NCBI GenBank assembly: GCA_903910445.1
Contig: CAIVZR010000025.1
Location: 62,001 to 126,000, forward strand
From: an uncultured Bacteroidota bacterium
GTDB lineage: Bacteria > Bacteroidota > Bacteroidia > UKL13-3
Length of the DNA stretch: 64,000 bases
Reading direction: 5' to 3'
How positions within the stretch are numbered: position 1 is the stretch's first letter; each line of letters opens with the position of its first letter. The notes beneath the pieces are model-generated. The model was not told the DNA's origin. It saw only the letters and a program-made list of their open reading frames with translations, and did not search any database. Both the position numbers and the translations under genes were made by a program. This document shows positions 26,454 through 36,250 of this stretch, piece after piece.

Positions 26454-27791
26454 ATGAACAAGAAAGAATTCACCATATACCTGCATAAGCCGCATCTTAT
26501 TGATAAGCATGCTGAGATTGCTTTGCAAGAGGTGGTGACCGACTTTCCATACTTTCACGCTGCACAGCAGTTATTGCTTAAAGCACATCAGAACAATGGG
26601 AGCTATCATTTTGATAGGCAACTGCCCATTACTTCGCTATTGCATGGTCAACGCGATTTATTGTATGCCTACCTCAAAGATAGCTTGCTAAAGGAGTTTG
26701 AGCAGGTTTCCATACAACAACCATCGTTTACTGAAGAGGTTCTCACACAAACATTCAGAGAACAAGAGTCGCGAGAACTGGAGCATCTCTTCACCACCAA
26801 AGAAGAACCCGTTAAGGAAGAGAAGCCTGTCTTTGTTTCTGCACCCATTGAATTTGTGCCGATGGTTTTACCTCCAGAAATGGGACCTCTTGCCGAAGTA
26901 AAAGTAGATGCCCCTGAAGAAATCATCTCCAAAACTGAACCTGAGCCTTTACCTGAATTTATTCCTGAAACGTATACTTATACTCCCACTGTGCCTGTTA
27001 TTGAGCCTCAGGTGGAATACAAGAACGAGGCGGTGGATTTAGATTTGCCATTTCAAAATTTCAACGAGAAATATTCTATCCCAGAAACAAAGGAAGAGAC
27101 TCCAGCTGCTGAAACGATAGCGCCTAAGGCAATTGAAACCAATCCTATCGAACCTAAGGAGCAAGCTGCAATTACTATTGAGCCTGAGCCAATAAAAAAA
27201 GAAATTTTAGCACCGCCAGCCCTTGCCTTTGAACTGGAGAAGCGCGAGCCCGAACCAGAGCCAATTGTTCCGGAGCCAATCGTGACTGCACCTGAGAAAC
27301 ATGAATCCACTGCCGAGGAGCGTGTCATTTCGAGCATTGAACCGCATGATTTCCTTACCTGGTTGCAGTCGAAGAAATCGCATATCACACATACGCCCAA
27401 GCCAGTGGAGCATTTTACAGAGATCCCACAACCTGACGAAGAAAAGAAAGTTCCTGAAAATGAGCAAGCACCCGAAGCAAGCGAAAAGCCTGTCATAGAG
27501 GGTAGTAAGAAGATTAAGAAATTCAATGAGCTGATTGATAAATTTATTGAAACCAGTCCGAGTATTAGCAAGCCTCAGCCAGCCAAGTTTTATAATCCGG
27601 TACAAAAAGCCAAGGAGAGCATCACAGAGAACTTCGATTTGGTGACCGAAACCTTAGCGAAAATTTATACCAAGCAAAACAACTATAAGAAGGCAATTTT
27701 GGTTTATGAAAAATTAAGTTTGCTGTATCCCGAAAAAATCAGTTATTTTGCAGCCCAAATTTCAGAATTACAAACGTTATTAAATAAGTAA
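26454..27791 (+). CDS. Glu/Pro-rich protein of unknown function with C-terminal helical repeat
   Basis: No named family is recognised. The 445-residue protein has a folded N-terminal part (1-100, HKPHLIDKHAEIALQEVVTD and FPYFHAAQQLLLKAH), a long low-complexity segment rich in Pro, Glu and Thr (about 110-340), and a C-terminal helical part, FNELIDKFIETSPSI... TETLAKIYTKQNNYKKAI, with one TPR-like motif (NNYKKAILVYEKLSLLYPEK). It is 2 bp upstream of secG, so the pair is probably one transcript; similar proteins seem to occur next to secG in Bacteroidota. No signal peptide or membrane segment is seen. Confidence 0.72.
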   Translation: MNKKEFTIYLHKPHLIDKHAEIALQEVVTDFPYFHAAQQLLLKAHQNNGSYHFDRQLPITSLLHGQRDLLYAYLKDSLLKEFEQVSIQQPSFTEEVLTQTFREQESRELEHLFTTKEEPVKEEKPVFVSAPIEFVPMVLPPEMGPLAEVKVDAPEEIISKTEPEPLPEFIPETYTYTPTVPVIEPQVEYKNEAVDLDLPFQNFNEKYSIPETKEETPAAETIAPKAIETNPIEPKEQAAITIEPEPIKKEILAPPALAFELEKREPEPEPIVPEPIVTAPEKHESTAEERVISSIEPHDFLTWLQSKKSHITHTPKPVEHFTEIPQPDEEKKVPENEQAPEASEKPVIEGSKKIKKFNELIDKFIETSPSISKPQPAKFYNPVQKAKESITENFDLVTETLAKIYTKQNNYKKAILVYEKLSLLYPEKISYFAAQISELQTLLNK

Positions 27792-27793
27792 GC

Positions 27794-28144
27794 ATGTACA
27801 ATTTTATCGTAATTATAATGATCATTATCGCCGTATTGTTAGTTTTAGCAGTATTGGTGCAACGCTCTAAAGGTGGAGGTTTCAGCAGTTCGGTGAATGC
27901 CACACAATTCATGGGAGTACAAAAAGGTACTGATTTCATTGAAAAAACAACCTGGACATTGGCCATTGCCTTGTTCTCTTTATGTTTGGTAGTGAGCATC
28001 ATGGTGAAAAACCAAGGTCCAATTGAAAATAAAAGTAAATTAGAAAATGTTGATAAGGAATCGGTTGCTCCTCCAGCACCTCCCACCAACAATCCCCCTC
28101 AAGGCAGTCAGCAAACCCCTGCACCGTATAGCGAAATAAAATAA
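27794..28144 (+). CDS. secG: Preprotein translocase subunit SecG
   Basis: SecG is the small accessory subunit of the SecYEG channel. The 116-residue protein shows two membrane segments (residues 2-22 and about 56-74) joined by the typical glycine/serine loop with QRSKGGGFSSSVNATQFMG. The C-terminal tail (about 80-116) is polar and proline/glutamine rich. It starts 2 bp after the upstream gene and is followed by an intrinsic terminator at 28155. Confidence 0.93.
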   Translation: MYNFIVIIMIIIAVLLVLAVLVQRSKGGGFSSSVNATQFMGVQKGTDFIEKTTWTLAIALFSLCLVVSIMVKNQGPIENKSKLENVDKESVAPPAPPTNNPPQGSQQTPAPYSEIK

Positions 28145-28154
28145 TTTAAAACGA

Positions 28155-28179
28155 CCCTCGCAAAAGCGGGGGTTTTTTT
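28155..28179 (+). terminator. Intrinsic terminator after secG
   Basis: CCCTCGC, AAAA loop, GCGGGGG (one G-T pair), then seven T residues. It sits 11 bp after the secG stop. Confidence 0.88.
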
Positions 28180-28271
28180 ATGTCCGACTCTGCCAACTGC
28201 CAGCCTAAAATCAGTAAAAATTTCATGGTTTAGGAGGCTCCAATGCAATAGATTCGGGATATCTGCACAAA

Positions 28272-28305
28272 TTGGCAGAAAGTGAACCTTGGCACAATTA
28301 CTGAC
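28272..28305 (+). promoter_or_regulatory. Putative groES-groEL control region with TTGGCA repeats
   Basis: Two TTGGCA copies (28272 and 28289, 17 bp apart) precede groES, and a TGCCAA/TGCCAG pair (28191, 28198) lies further upstream in opposite orientation. TTGGCACAATTACTGAC resembles a sigma-54 -24/-12 site but has GA rather than GC at -12. No CIRCE element was found. Confidence 0.3.
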
Positions 28306-28351
28306 AATCCAACGAACATAAACCTTTAATTAAATTTTTCAAATATATATT

Positions 28352-28627
28352 ATGGCATTAAAAGTACAACCCATCGCTGACCGAGTTCTGGTAGAACCAT
28401 CAGCTGCTGAAGAGAAAACAGCCGGAGGATTATACATCCCCGATACTGCGAAAGAAAAACCACAACGCGGAACTATTGTAGCCGTAGGAGCAGGAAAGAA
28501 AGATGAGCCAATGACCGTGAAAGCCGGAGATACAGTATTGTATGGAAAGTATGCAGGTACTGAAGTTAGCATCGAAGGTAAAGATTACCTTATCATGCGT
28601 GAAAGCGATTTGTTCGCCATCATTTAA
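28352..28627 (+). CDS. groS: Co-chaperonin GroES
   Basis: GroES caps the GroEL ring during protein folding. The 91-residue protein has [20 protein letters not shown] with the mobile loop (GGLYIPDTA, about residues 27-35), the GTIVAVGAG strand, [14 protein letters not shown] and the C-terminal [14 protein letters not shown]. Its length and sequence are typical. It is followed by groEL after 61 bp in the usual operon. Confidence 0.97.
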   Translation: MALKVQPIADRVLVEPSAAEEKTAGGLYIPDTAKEKPQRGTIVAVGAGKKDEPMTVKAGDTVLYGKYAGTEVSIEGKDYLIMRESDLFAII

Positions 28628-28634
28628 TTATTAG

Positions 28635-30317
<1,683 letters not shown>

Positions 30318-30365
30318 TAGCGAATTCATTTTATTGTAGGCGCAATGTCCACAATCAAATAAATA

Positions 30366-30400
30366 AAAAGCCCCTTCGGAATTATCGAAGGGGCTTTTTT
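30366..30400. terminator. Intrinsic terminator after groEL
   Basis: AAGCCCCTTCG, 7-base loop, CGAAGGGGCTT, flanked by A-tract and T-tract; it could also act on the minus strand. The 30401-30566 stretch after it shows no gene, only a short TGTCCT-TAC-AGGACA hairpin at 30451-30465. Confidence 0.9.
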
Positions 30401-30566
30401 ATGTGAATATATTTTTGCGATTAGTGAGACGAATGTATCTACCCACCAAATGTCCTTACAGGACATGAATACAAAAGCAAAGATGAAATTGGCATTGCTG
30501 CTGTATTTTACTCAACTCTCACAATGCCCTTCCCGTCTTCTGTCTTATGTCTTCCGTCGTTCGTCT

Positions 30567-32150
30567 TTAAAATCTCTTCACTACCTTCACAAAAACACCC
30601 TTTCCAACAGAAAGAAAATACAGTCCTGCAGGCAAGGTGGAGAAATCTTGAGAGGAAATATCATTGCCTTGATAAATGATTTGTCCCAAGGCGTTCGTCA
30701 TGGTGATGCTCGTTTCTTTCGGCAACCCAATGATATTTATTTTATTGGTAAATGGATTGGGTGAGATGCGAATCGCTGGTTGTTCGATGCTGTTTGAAAT
30801 ACCAACACCCGACTGGCAATAGTTTCCACTCCCAATCAAGGTGGTCATTTGATTGCATAAGTATAAATAATTACTCGAATCGGTGGCGCTCATTGTGGTC
30901 TTTAACAAATTGATTGTTTCTAATGGGTCAGTGGCAAGCCTGTAAAATTCTTCTTTACCATAATTAAATTTAATGAGCTTATAATCCATATTGCGCATGG
31001 CTTTCCCTTCGTCGGAGTCGGGGATGAGCTTGAATATTTCACATAAGGCCCAGGGGCGAATGCTTGTGCTCTGATTCTTGAGTATGGGGACAATGCTCTT
31101 GCTATCCACGGGTTTATTACTCGGGATTTGTGAGGCCCAATTTGTATAACCCATCAACTCCAGTACCGTTGCAAAAATATCAGCAGTGTTTACCAGGGCA
31201 TCCGTTTTTCGATTTGGATTCATGATATCGGGCCCAGAGATGATGAATGGCACATGCACCCCATATTCATATATGGTTCCTTTGGCGCGGCTTGTATCGG
31301 CAATCTGTGCGGTGCGTGGGGTATTCCCATTGTCGCCAATAAAGATGATATCGGTGCTGTCAAATTTATTCATTACGCGCAACGAATCGAAGAGTCGACC
31401 AATTTCATGATCGAGTGCCTGAATCATGGCTTTGAAATAGAGCTTGGGATTGTTCTTGATATCCTGTGGTGTGCCACTTAGGGTAGTATAGGTATGCAAT
31501 CCAGCGGGCGGCAAATGCAAAGGTTCATGTGGGGCATTAAACGCGAGCCATAAAAAAAATGGCTTATTGTTTTGTGCTCGCAACCAGGTAACAGCATTGT
31601 TTACATTTTCTGTTGTTGCATAGGTAGTTACTGTAGAAGGTATGCCATCTGTGTATTTGGTCCAATTGGTGAAACTGGGCAGCTGACCAATAAAAGGGCC
31701 TTCGAAATGATCGTATCCCATCTTTAATGGGTTTAATAAATTGGAAGCAGGGGTGGCATTATGCAGATGCCATTTGCCAATATCTGCCTTGGCAATATTG
31801 GGATTGTATATTTTGAGTAATTTGGGAATGGTAATTTCGGCAGTATCTAAAGTGTTGGAACCTCCCGCTCCGCCTACAATTCCGCCAACACCTGTGCGAA
31901 AACTATAACGCCCGGTGAGTATTCCCGAACGTGTAGAAGAGCATACAGGATTGGATGTTGCATTGGTGAAGCGCACACCCTTTTTTAGGAGGGCTCTGAT
32001 ATTAGGAACATCCACCGTATCAACATGGTCTTCATAAAAACCAAAATAATCGGTACTTAAATCATCGGCAATAATGAGAATTGTATTGCGTTGTGCAAGC
32101 AGATTAACAGATAAAAAAATGCTGATGATAAAAAGTAAATTTAATTTCAT
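30567..32150 (-). CDS. Secreted sulfatase (S1-type) with T9SS sorting domain
   Basis: A 527-residue type I sulfatase-fold enzyme with signal peptide MKLNLLFIISIFLSVNLLAQ. Metal ligands are suggested by ADDLSTD (Asp29, Asp30) and FIGDNGN; HEIGRLFDSL and KWHLHNA carry further conserved residues. The active-site segment is VCSSTRSGILTGRYSFRTG: Cys70 would become formylglycine, but the +2 residue is Ser72, not the usual Pro or Ala, with Arg74 kept. The C-terminal IRISPNPFTNKINIIG... AGLYFLSVGKG region is a T9SS sorting domain. It lies 188 bp after the YHYH gene on the same strand. The sulfated substrate is unknown. Confidence 0.88.
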   Translation of the reverse strand: MKLNLLFIISIFLSVNLLAQRNTILIIADDLSTDYFGFYEDHVDTVDVPNIRALLKKGVRFTNATSNPVCSSTRSGILTGRYSFRTGVGGIVGGAGGSNTLDTAEITIPKLLKIYNPNIAKADIGKWHLHNATPASNLLNPLKMGYDHFEGPFIGQLPSFTNWTKYTDGIPSTVTTYATTENVNNAVTWLRAQNNKPFFLWLAFNAPHEPLHLPPAGLHTYTTLSGTPQDIKNNPKLYFKAMIQALDHEIGRLFDSLRVMNKFDSTDIIFIGDNGNTPRTAQIADTSRAKGTIYEYGVHVPFIISGPDIMNPNRKTDALVNTADIFATVLELMGYTNWASQIPSNKPVDSKSIVPILKNQSTSIRPWALCEIFKLIPDSDEGKAMRNMDYKLIKFNYGKEEFYRLATDPLETINLLKTTMSATDSSNYLYLCNQMTTLIGSGNYCQSGVGISNSIEQPAIRISPNPFTNKINIIGLPKETSITMTNALGQIIYQGNDISSQDFSTLPAGLYFLSVGKGVFVKVVKRF

Positions 32151-32338
32151 AAAACAAAGATGGGAATTAAAATGATGTATAGAATGTTTTTCATTTTTAA
32201 ATGAAATCTTTACATACGTTGAATGTTAATCTTATTAAAGTGCTGCCCTTCAAAACCGTCTTTTAGAAGTAATAGAAATTTCAAAAAAAGAAATTTAATT
32301 CCAGTATAGTCTAATCCATCACAATGGATTGATACTAT

Positions 32339-33700
32339 TTATTTCACCAATACAATCTTCTTGTTGATGGTACTCGATCCAGATAACACAGAAATGAAAT
32401 AATCGCCAGCATATAGTTTGCGAGTATCAAAATACGCGATGGTACTTCCAGGATAAATTTGTGTTTCATCAATTTTCTTTCCATTGATATCAAACAATGA
32501 AATGACAATATTCTCAGAGGAAAGATTGTTTAATTGAATGGCAACAAAATCGCTTGATGGATTAGGAAATATTTCAGGATTTAAAAGCTCGGAATTACCA
32601 GTATTGAAGCCTGTTTGCGTTGGGTTATAAGTGGTTACTGTTTCGGTAATTGATGCCACCTTGGTTACATTCTTTATTCCATAAAAAGTAGGGCCAACCA
32701 CATAAGGGTAAGCCGAATTCCATTTGCTATCCACGGTTGCATAATAGCAATACGTTCCTGCAGGATATTCAGGGGTGATACAGAAGCGTCCATTGTGCTC
32801 ATCCAAATAATCTGGTGTGGCAGCCGAGGTGATATTGTATTGATAGTCTTCTCTAAAATATCCTAATTGATATGCAGTGCTCACAGCAGGCCCTGCAGTT
32901 ACCGTTGCTCCTGTTGAATAGGTAGTACGTGTGGTTATATTTCTTAAGGTATAGCTCGACTTCATGCGTACAATGCCACCAGTTCCATCTGCATTTTTAT
33001 AGGCATAGGCTCCATAAATTGGGAAGCCATCATAGGTGAAACCCAGTAATGGAGAGTGTTTGGTGCTGTCAATAACGTAGAGTCCGTCGGCAGGATATAA
33101 AGTACATACGGTAGAAATAACGGATAGATCGAGTTTGAAGGCACTTGGGTTTTGATGGTGATGATAATTTCCCATGGCAGGATGTGCTTTCGAGCAATCG
33201 AATCCCAGACGCTCACCGACTACTGCATCTCTATTCCATACTGCATCTCCAGTACCTCCGAGTGGTCCGCCTTTTAAGCTATTGGTTGAATTTTGCCATG
33301 AAACCCCATCTCTATAATCGAAGAGCGCCACCCCATTAATGAAAATTCCAATATTGCCTCCTGTGGTATTAGTAGGTGTTCCATTGTTTTTGGCAGGCAC
33401 TAATGGAAATTTAAAAATTGCATTTTGTGCTGTAGCCACCGATGGGTTACCATCCATGAATGGCCCTGTGATATAAGCAGGAATGCCATTGGTGCTGATA
33501 TACACCGAGGTGCCCGAATATTTTACGCTTTGAACATTGGCCTCAACATTATCGTTGATAGGTGTAGAATTGCCCGTTGCATAATGACGGCCTTTGATAC
33601 CAGTAGTGTTTTGTAACCAGGCTCCAATAACTGGATTTACTTGTGATGTAGCAGTGACTGCTAAAAATAGAAATGCTAAGGTTAGATTTTTGATTGACAT
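32339..33700 (-). CDS. YHYH-domain protein with T9SS sorting domain
   Basis: A 453-residue secreted protein of the YHYH family. The signal peptide is MSIKNLTLAFLFLAVTATSQ. The family segment is MGNYHHHQNP with LLGFTYDGFPIYGAYAYKNA and, later, DEHNGRFCITPEYPAGTYCYY. The histidine-rich loop suggests metal binding, but no activity is established. A T9SS sorting domain occupies the last 80 or so residues (NPEIFPNPSSDFVAIQLNNL). It is 45 bp downstream of the MbnH-like gene on the same strand, so it probably belongs to that metal-related operon. Confidence 0.85.
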   Translation of the reverse strand: MSIKNLTLAFLFLAVTATSQVNPVIGAWLQNTTGIKGRHYATGNSTPINDNVEANVQSVKYSGTSVYISTNGIPAYITGPFMDGNPSVATAQNAIFKFPLVPAKNNGTPTNTTGGNIGIFINGVALFDYRDGVSWQNSTNSLKGGPLGGTGDAVWNRDAVVGERLGFDCSKAHPAMGNYHHHQNPSAFKLDLSVISTVCTLYPADGLYVIDSTKHSPLLGFTYDGFPIYGAYAYKNADGTGGIVRMKSSYTLRNITTRTTYSTGATVTAGPAVSTAYQLGYFREDYQYNITSAATPDYLDEHNGRFCITPEYPAGTYCYYATVDSKWNSAYPYVVGPTFYGIKNVTKVASITETVTTYNPTQTGFNTGNSELLNPEIFPNPSSDFVAIQLNNLSSENIVISLFDINGKKIDETQIYPGSTIAYFDTRKLYAGDYFISVLSGSSTINKKIVLVK

Positions 33701-33745
33701 ATGTAAATTGATGTGTTTGTTTTATTGTTTGACGATAAACTGAAT

Positions 33746-34780
33746 TCAATCCTTCGCCAAATTAGTTAATATTTTTTTAGGGTAGGAATAGCTGGTATCA
33801 AAGAGGAAATGTCGATCGGTTAAGGTAAGCAGAAACGCAATGAGATCCACCTTCTCATTAGATGTAAGGACAATGTGTTTTTTTAAATCTATAGATTTGA
33901 CCCGCTGCGTATCAATGCCTTCGTTATAATGCTTTAGCACCACAGTCAAATTTTTAAATCGGCCATCGTGCATATAGGGCGCCGAAAATTCAATATTGCG
34001 AAGTGTAGGCACCTTATAAAGAAAAGAATCGGTACTCGCGTGACTCATCGATACTCTTCCAAAATCGTGCAGGCTTGTATCCACAGGGATTCCATTGCTT
34101 TGAAACGTATTGTTAGTGAAGAGTGGTTCGGTATGGCAAGTGCTGCAATTCGTTTTGAAGAGCTGGTATCCATTCAGTTCCTGCTTAGTGAACTGCGCCT
34201 GATGACGCATCACACTATCGTATTTTGAATTGGAACTTACCAGGGTAATCATGAATTGTGAAATGGATTTTAGCAATCGTGCTCCAGTAATCGCACTATC
34301 ACCATAGGCTTGATAGAATAAAGTCGGGTAAATTTTTGTTCGTTGCATCTTCTTTACCACATGGTCAATTTTTTCATCCATCTCCAATGGGTTACTCATG
34401 GGTGCGAGCGCTTGCATATCGAGGTGGTTGATAGCGCCATCCCACATGAATAGTGGCATCCATGCTAAATTCAGTAAGGCGGGAGCATTGCGTGTTCCAA
34501 TCCGATTTTCGATGCCATGGCTCAGGGCATGGTCGACATGAGCGAAAGCAGTGTATTGCGAATGGCAACTATTACAGGAAATGGTACTATCGCGCGATAA
34601 AATGGGGTCATAAAACAAGACCCTTCCTAAATTTATTCGCGCTTTGGAAAGCGGATTTTTTTTCAAATCGTAAACAGGTTTAGGCCAGTTTTTGGGAGCA
34701 ATAAACAAAGGTGCTTCGTGCAAAAGTGCTCCGAATGTGAATGCCACTAGGATGAAAAAAACAAGATGAATCTTCTTCAT
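33746..34780 (-). CDS. Di-haem cytochrome c peroxidase family protein, MbnH-like
   Basis: A 344-residue exported MauG/CcpA-family protein with two c-type haem sites, CNSCH (N-terminal domain) and CSTCH (C-terminal domain). Further family signatures are GRVLFYDPILSRD, TRNAPALLNLAW and VPTLRNIEFSAPYMHDGRF. The signal peptide starts MKKIHLVFFILVAFTFGAL. The start at 34780 gives an ATGA overlap with the mbnP stop, so the two genes are translationally coupled. In known MbnP/MbnH pairs this enzyme oxidises a Trp of MbnP to kynurenine, creating a copper site; a generic H2O2 peroxidase role is the alternative. Confidence 0.9.
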   Translation of the reverse strand: MKKIHLVFFILVAFTFGALLHEAPLFIAPKNWPKPVYDLKKNPLSKARINLGRVLFYDPILSRDSTISCNSCHSQYTAFAHVDHALSHGIENRIGTRNAPALLNLAWMPLFMWDGAINHLDMQALAPMSNPLEMDEKIDHVVKKMQRTKIYPTLFYQAYGDSAITGARLLKSISQFMITLVSSNSKYDSVMRHQAQFTKQELNGYQLFKTNCSTCHTEPLFTNNTFQSNGIPVDTSLHDFGRVSMSHASTDSFLYKVPTLRNIEFSAPYMHDGRFKNLTVVLKHYNEGIDTQRVKSIDLKKHIVLTSNEKVDLIAFLLTLTDRHFLFDTSYSYPKKILTNLAKD

Positions 34781-35481
34781 GGCTGGCATTTGAAATTTTT
34801 AGCGATGATGGCTGCAATGCGCACTGCAGCTTCACCTGGGGTCATGACTAAGTTTTCTTTCACAAGATTTATTTCTTCAATGCACGCTTTGATATCGAGA
34901 TTGATTTCAACAGTATCATTGTTTGGGATATCTATTACAATGCGCTGCAATGCACTATACGGAGCTAAGTAGCCACCCAAATGAAATTGAAATTCATGCT
35001 GACGCGTATTGCAAAGATTGGAAACACCTTCGAGTTTTAAATTGATATAACCACTTTGCCAAGTCCAATACATCCCTTTGGTTGGGTCTAAGTCGCCCTC
35101 CAAAGCCCCGGAAACATTGGTTAAGCTGTCGATGCCTAAGTAAAACTCGAGCTGATTATGCGCTTTAGTCGTATGCGAATTATTTTTTGAAGCGGGAAGC
35201 GCGAACTGCATTGAGTGTGGATTTGAAAGGTCGAGCAAGTGCGCATGATTTGAGTCGCTCCCAACAGTTACACTATTTTGTTTTAGAGTAATGCCTGAAA
35301 TATAAAAACGAAACATTTCAAATTTTATGGAATCGTTTTCATGAAATTTGTAGAAGGTATCGAGTTGCAAATTGTTGCTTCCATACAAGGCCTTTAACTC
35401 CAGCCGTGGCAAGGTATTGGTTTGTGCGGCGATTTGATTCAGCCACAAACAACAAAGAAATAAAAAGCGGGTACTCATCAA
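34777..35481 (-). CDS. MbnP family protein, putative copper-binding partner
   Basis: A 234-residue exported protein with signal peptide up to LNQIAAQ. It shows the MbnP pattern: LELKALYGSNNLQLDTFYKF, EMFRFYISGITLKQN (Tyr-Ile-Ser), and GMYWTWQSGYINLKLEG, whose tryptophans correspond to the region oxidised to kynurenine in characterised MbnP. The HEFQFHLGGYLAPY segment has His residues that could bind metal. It ends inside the start of the di-haem gene (4-bp overlap), the arrangement expected of an MbnP-MbnH pair. It follows the SDR gene after 63 bp. Confidence 0.88.
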   Translation of the reverse strand: MMSTRFLFLCCLWLNQIAAQTNTLPRLELKALYGSNNLQLDTFYKFHENDSIKFEMFRFYISGITLKQNSVTVGSDSNHAHLLDLSNPHSMQFALPASKNNSHTTKAHNQLEFYLGIDSLTNVSGALEGDLDPTKGMYWTWQSGYINLKLEGVSNLCNTRQHEFQFHLGGYLAPYSALQRIVIDIPNNDTVEINLDIKACIEEINLVKENLVMTPGEAAVRIAAIIAKNFKCQP

Positions 35482-35544
35482 GAATTAGCGAATGGGCAAA
35501 GATAGTTTTTCCCTGAAATTCCTGTTCACTACTTCTTTAACGAA

Positions 35545-36234
35545 TTAATTTTTGAGAGATCCCATGCCTCCATCTACTGCTAATACTTGGCCTGTAATCC
35601 ATGCTGCACCTGGGCTCGACAAATACATAATGGCTTGGGCGATATCCTCAGTACTCCCAATTTTATGCATTGGATTTCTTTTCTGAGACGCCTCAATCTT
35701 TTCGGGGGTATTGATAAATTTATCGGAGAGTGGTGTATTGGTTAAAGATGGGGCAATACAATTCACTCGAATGCCAGGTGCCAATTCGGCTGCAAGGGAT
35801 AGGGTTAAACTTTCGATGGCTCCTTTAGCCATGGCAATAGATGTATGAAATGGCATGCCTGTGCGGGCTGCAACACTACTGATGAATACGATGCTTCCTG
35901 CATTGCTTTGCTTCAACTTCGCAAGATAGGCTTGCACAAAAGCTACAGCGCCCAAACTATTTATTTGGTAATCGTTGGTGAAATCCTGTTCACTCAATCG
36001 ATGGAATGGTTTCAGTTGTATCGTTCCCGGGAAATATACTAAGGCATCGATTGGCTCATCAATTGCAGGGAAACTGCCAAATTGATAGTTTGGCACCGTG
36101 ATGAAATGATCATACCCATGGTTTTCTGTTTTGGTGGAAATGCCAATGACACGATGCCCTTGTGCTTTCAATTGTAGTGCAGTATGTATTGCAATGGCGG
36201 AGGAAGCTCCCGCAAAGAGATAGGTTCGAGTCAT
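35545..36234 (-). CDS. SDR-family protein with degenerate catalytic motifs
   Basis: A 229-residue short-chain dehydrogenase/reductase-fold protein. The start is set at 36234 (MTRTYLFAGASSAIA) because the Rossmann strand begins there; the frame is open 13 residues upstream. The cofactor loop is GASSAIA, in which two of the usual three glycines are replaced. After FISSVAARTGMPFHTS the Tyr of the YxxxK motif is Ile: the sequence reads IAMAKG, with Lys kept. ITGQVLAVDGGMG near the end is typical. Codon ATT gives Ile unambiguously. It lies between the TonB receptor (16 bp) and mbnP. Whether it is an active reductase is uncertain. Confidence 0.85.
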   Translation of the reverse strand: MTRTYLFAGASSAIAIHTALQLKAQGHRVIGISTKTENHGYDHFITVPNYQFGSFPAIDEPIDALVYFPGTIQLKPFHRLSEQDFTNDYQINSLGAVAFVQAYLAKLKQSNAGSIVFISSVAARTGMPFHTSIAMAKGAIESLTLSLAAELAPGIRVNCIAPSLTNTPLSDKFINTPEKIEASQKRNPMHKIGSTEDIAQAIMYLSSPGAAWITGQVLAVDGGMGSLKN

Positions 36235-36250
36235 GATTTTTGTTGTTGAA

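Noticed and set aside
30450-30764. Plus-strand frame of 104 codons after groEL
   Set aside because: It overlaps the T9SS tail of the sulfatase gene, has no domain pattern and begins inside a small hairpin; not credible as a gene.
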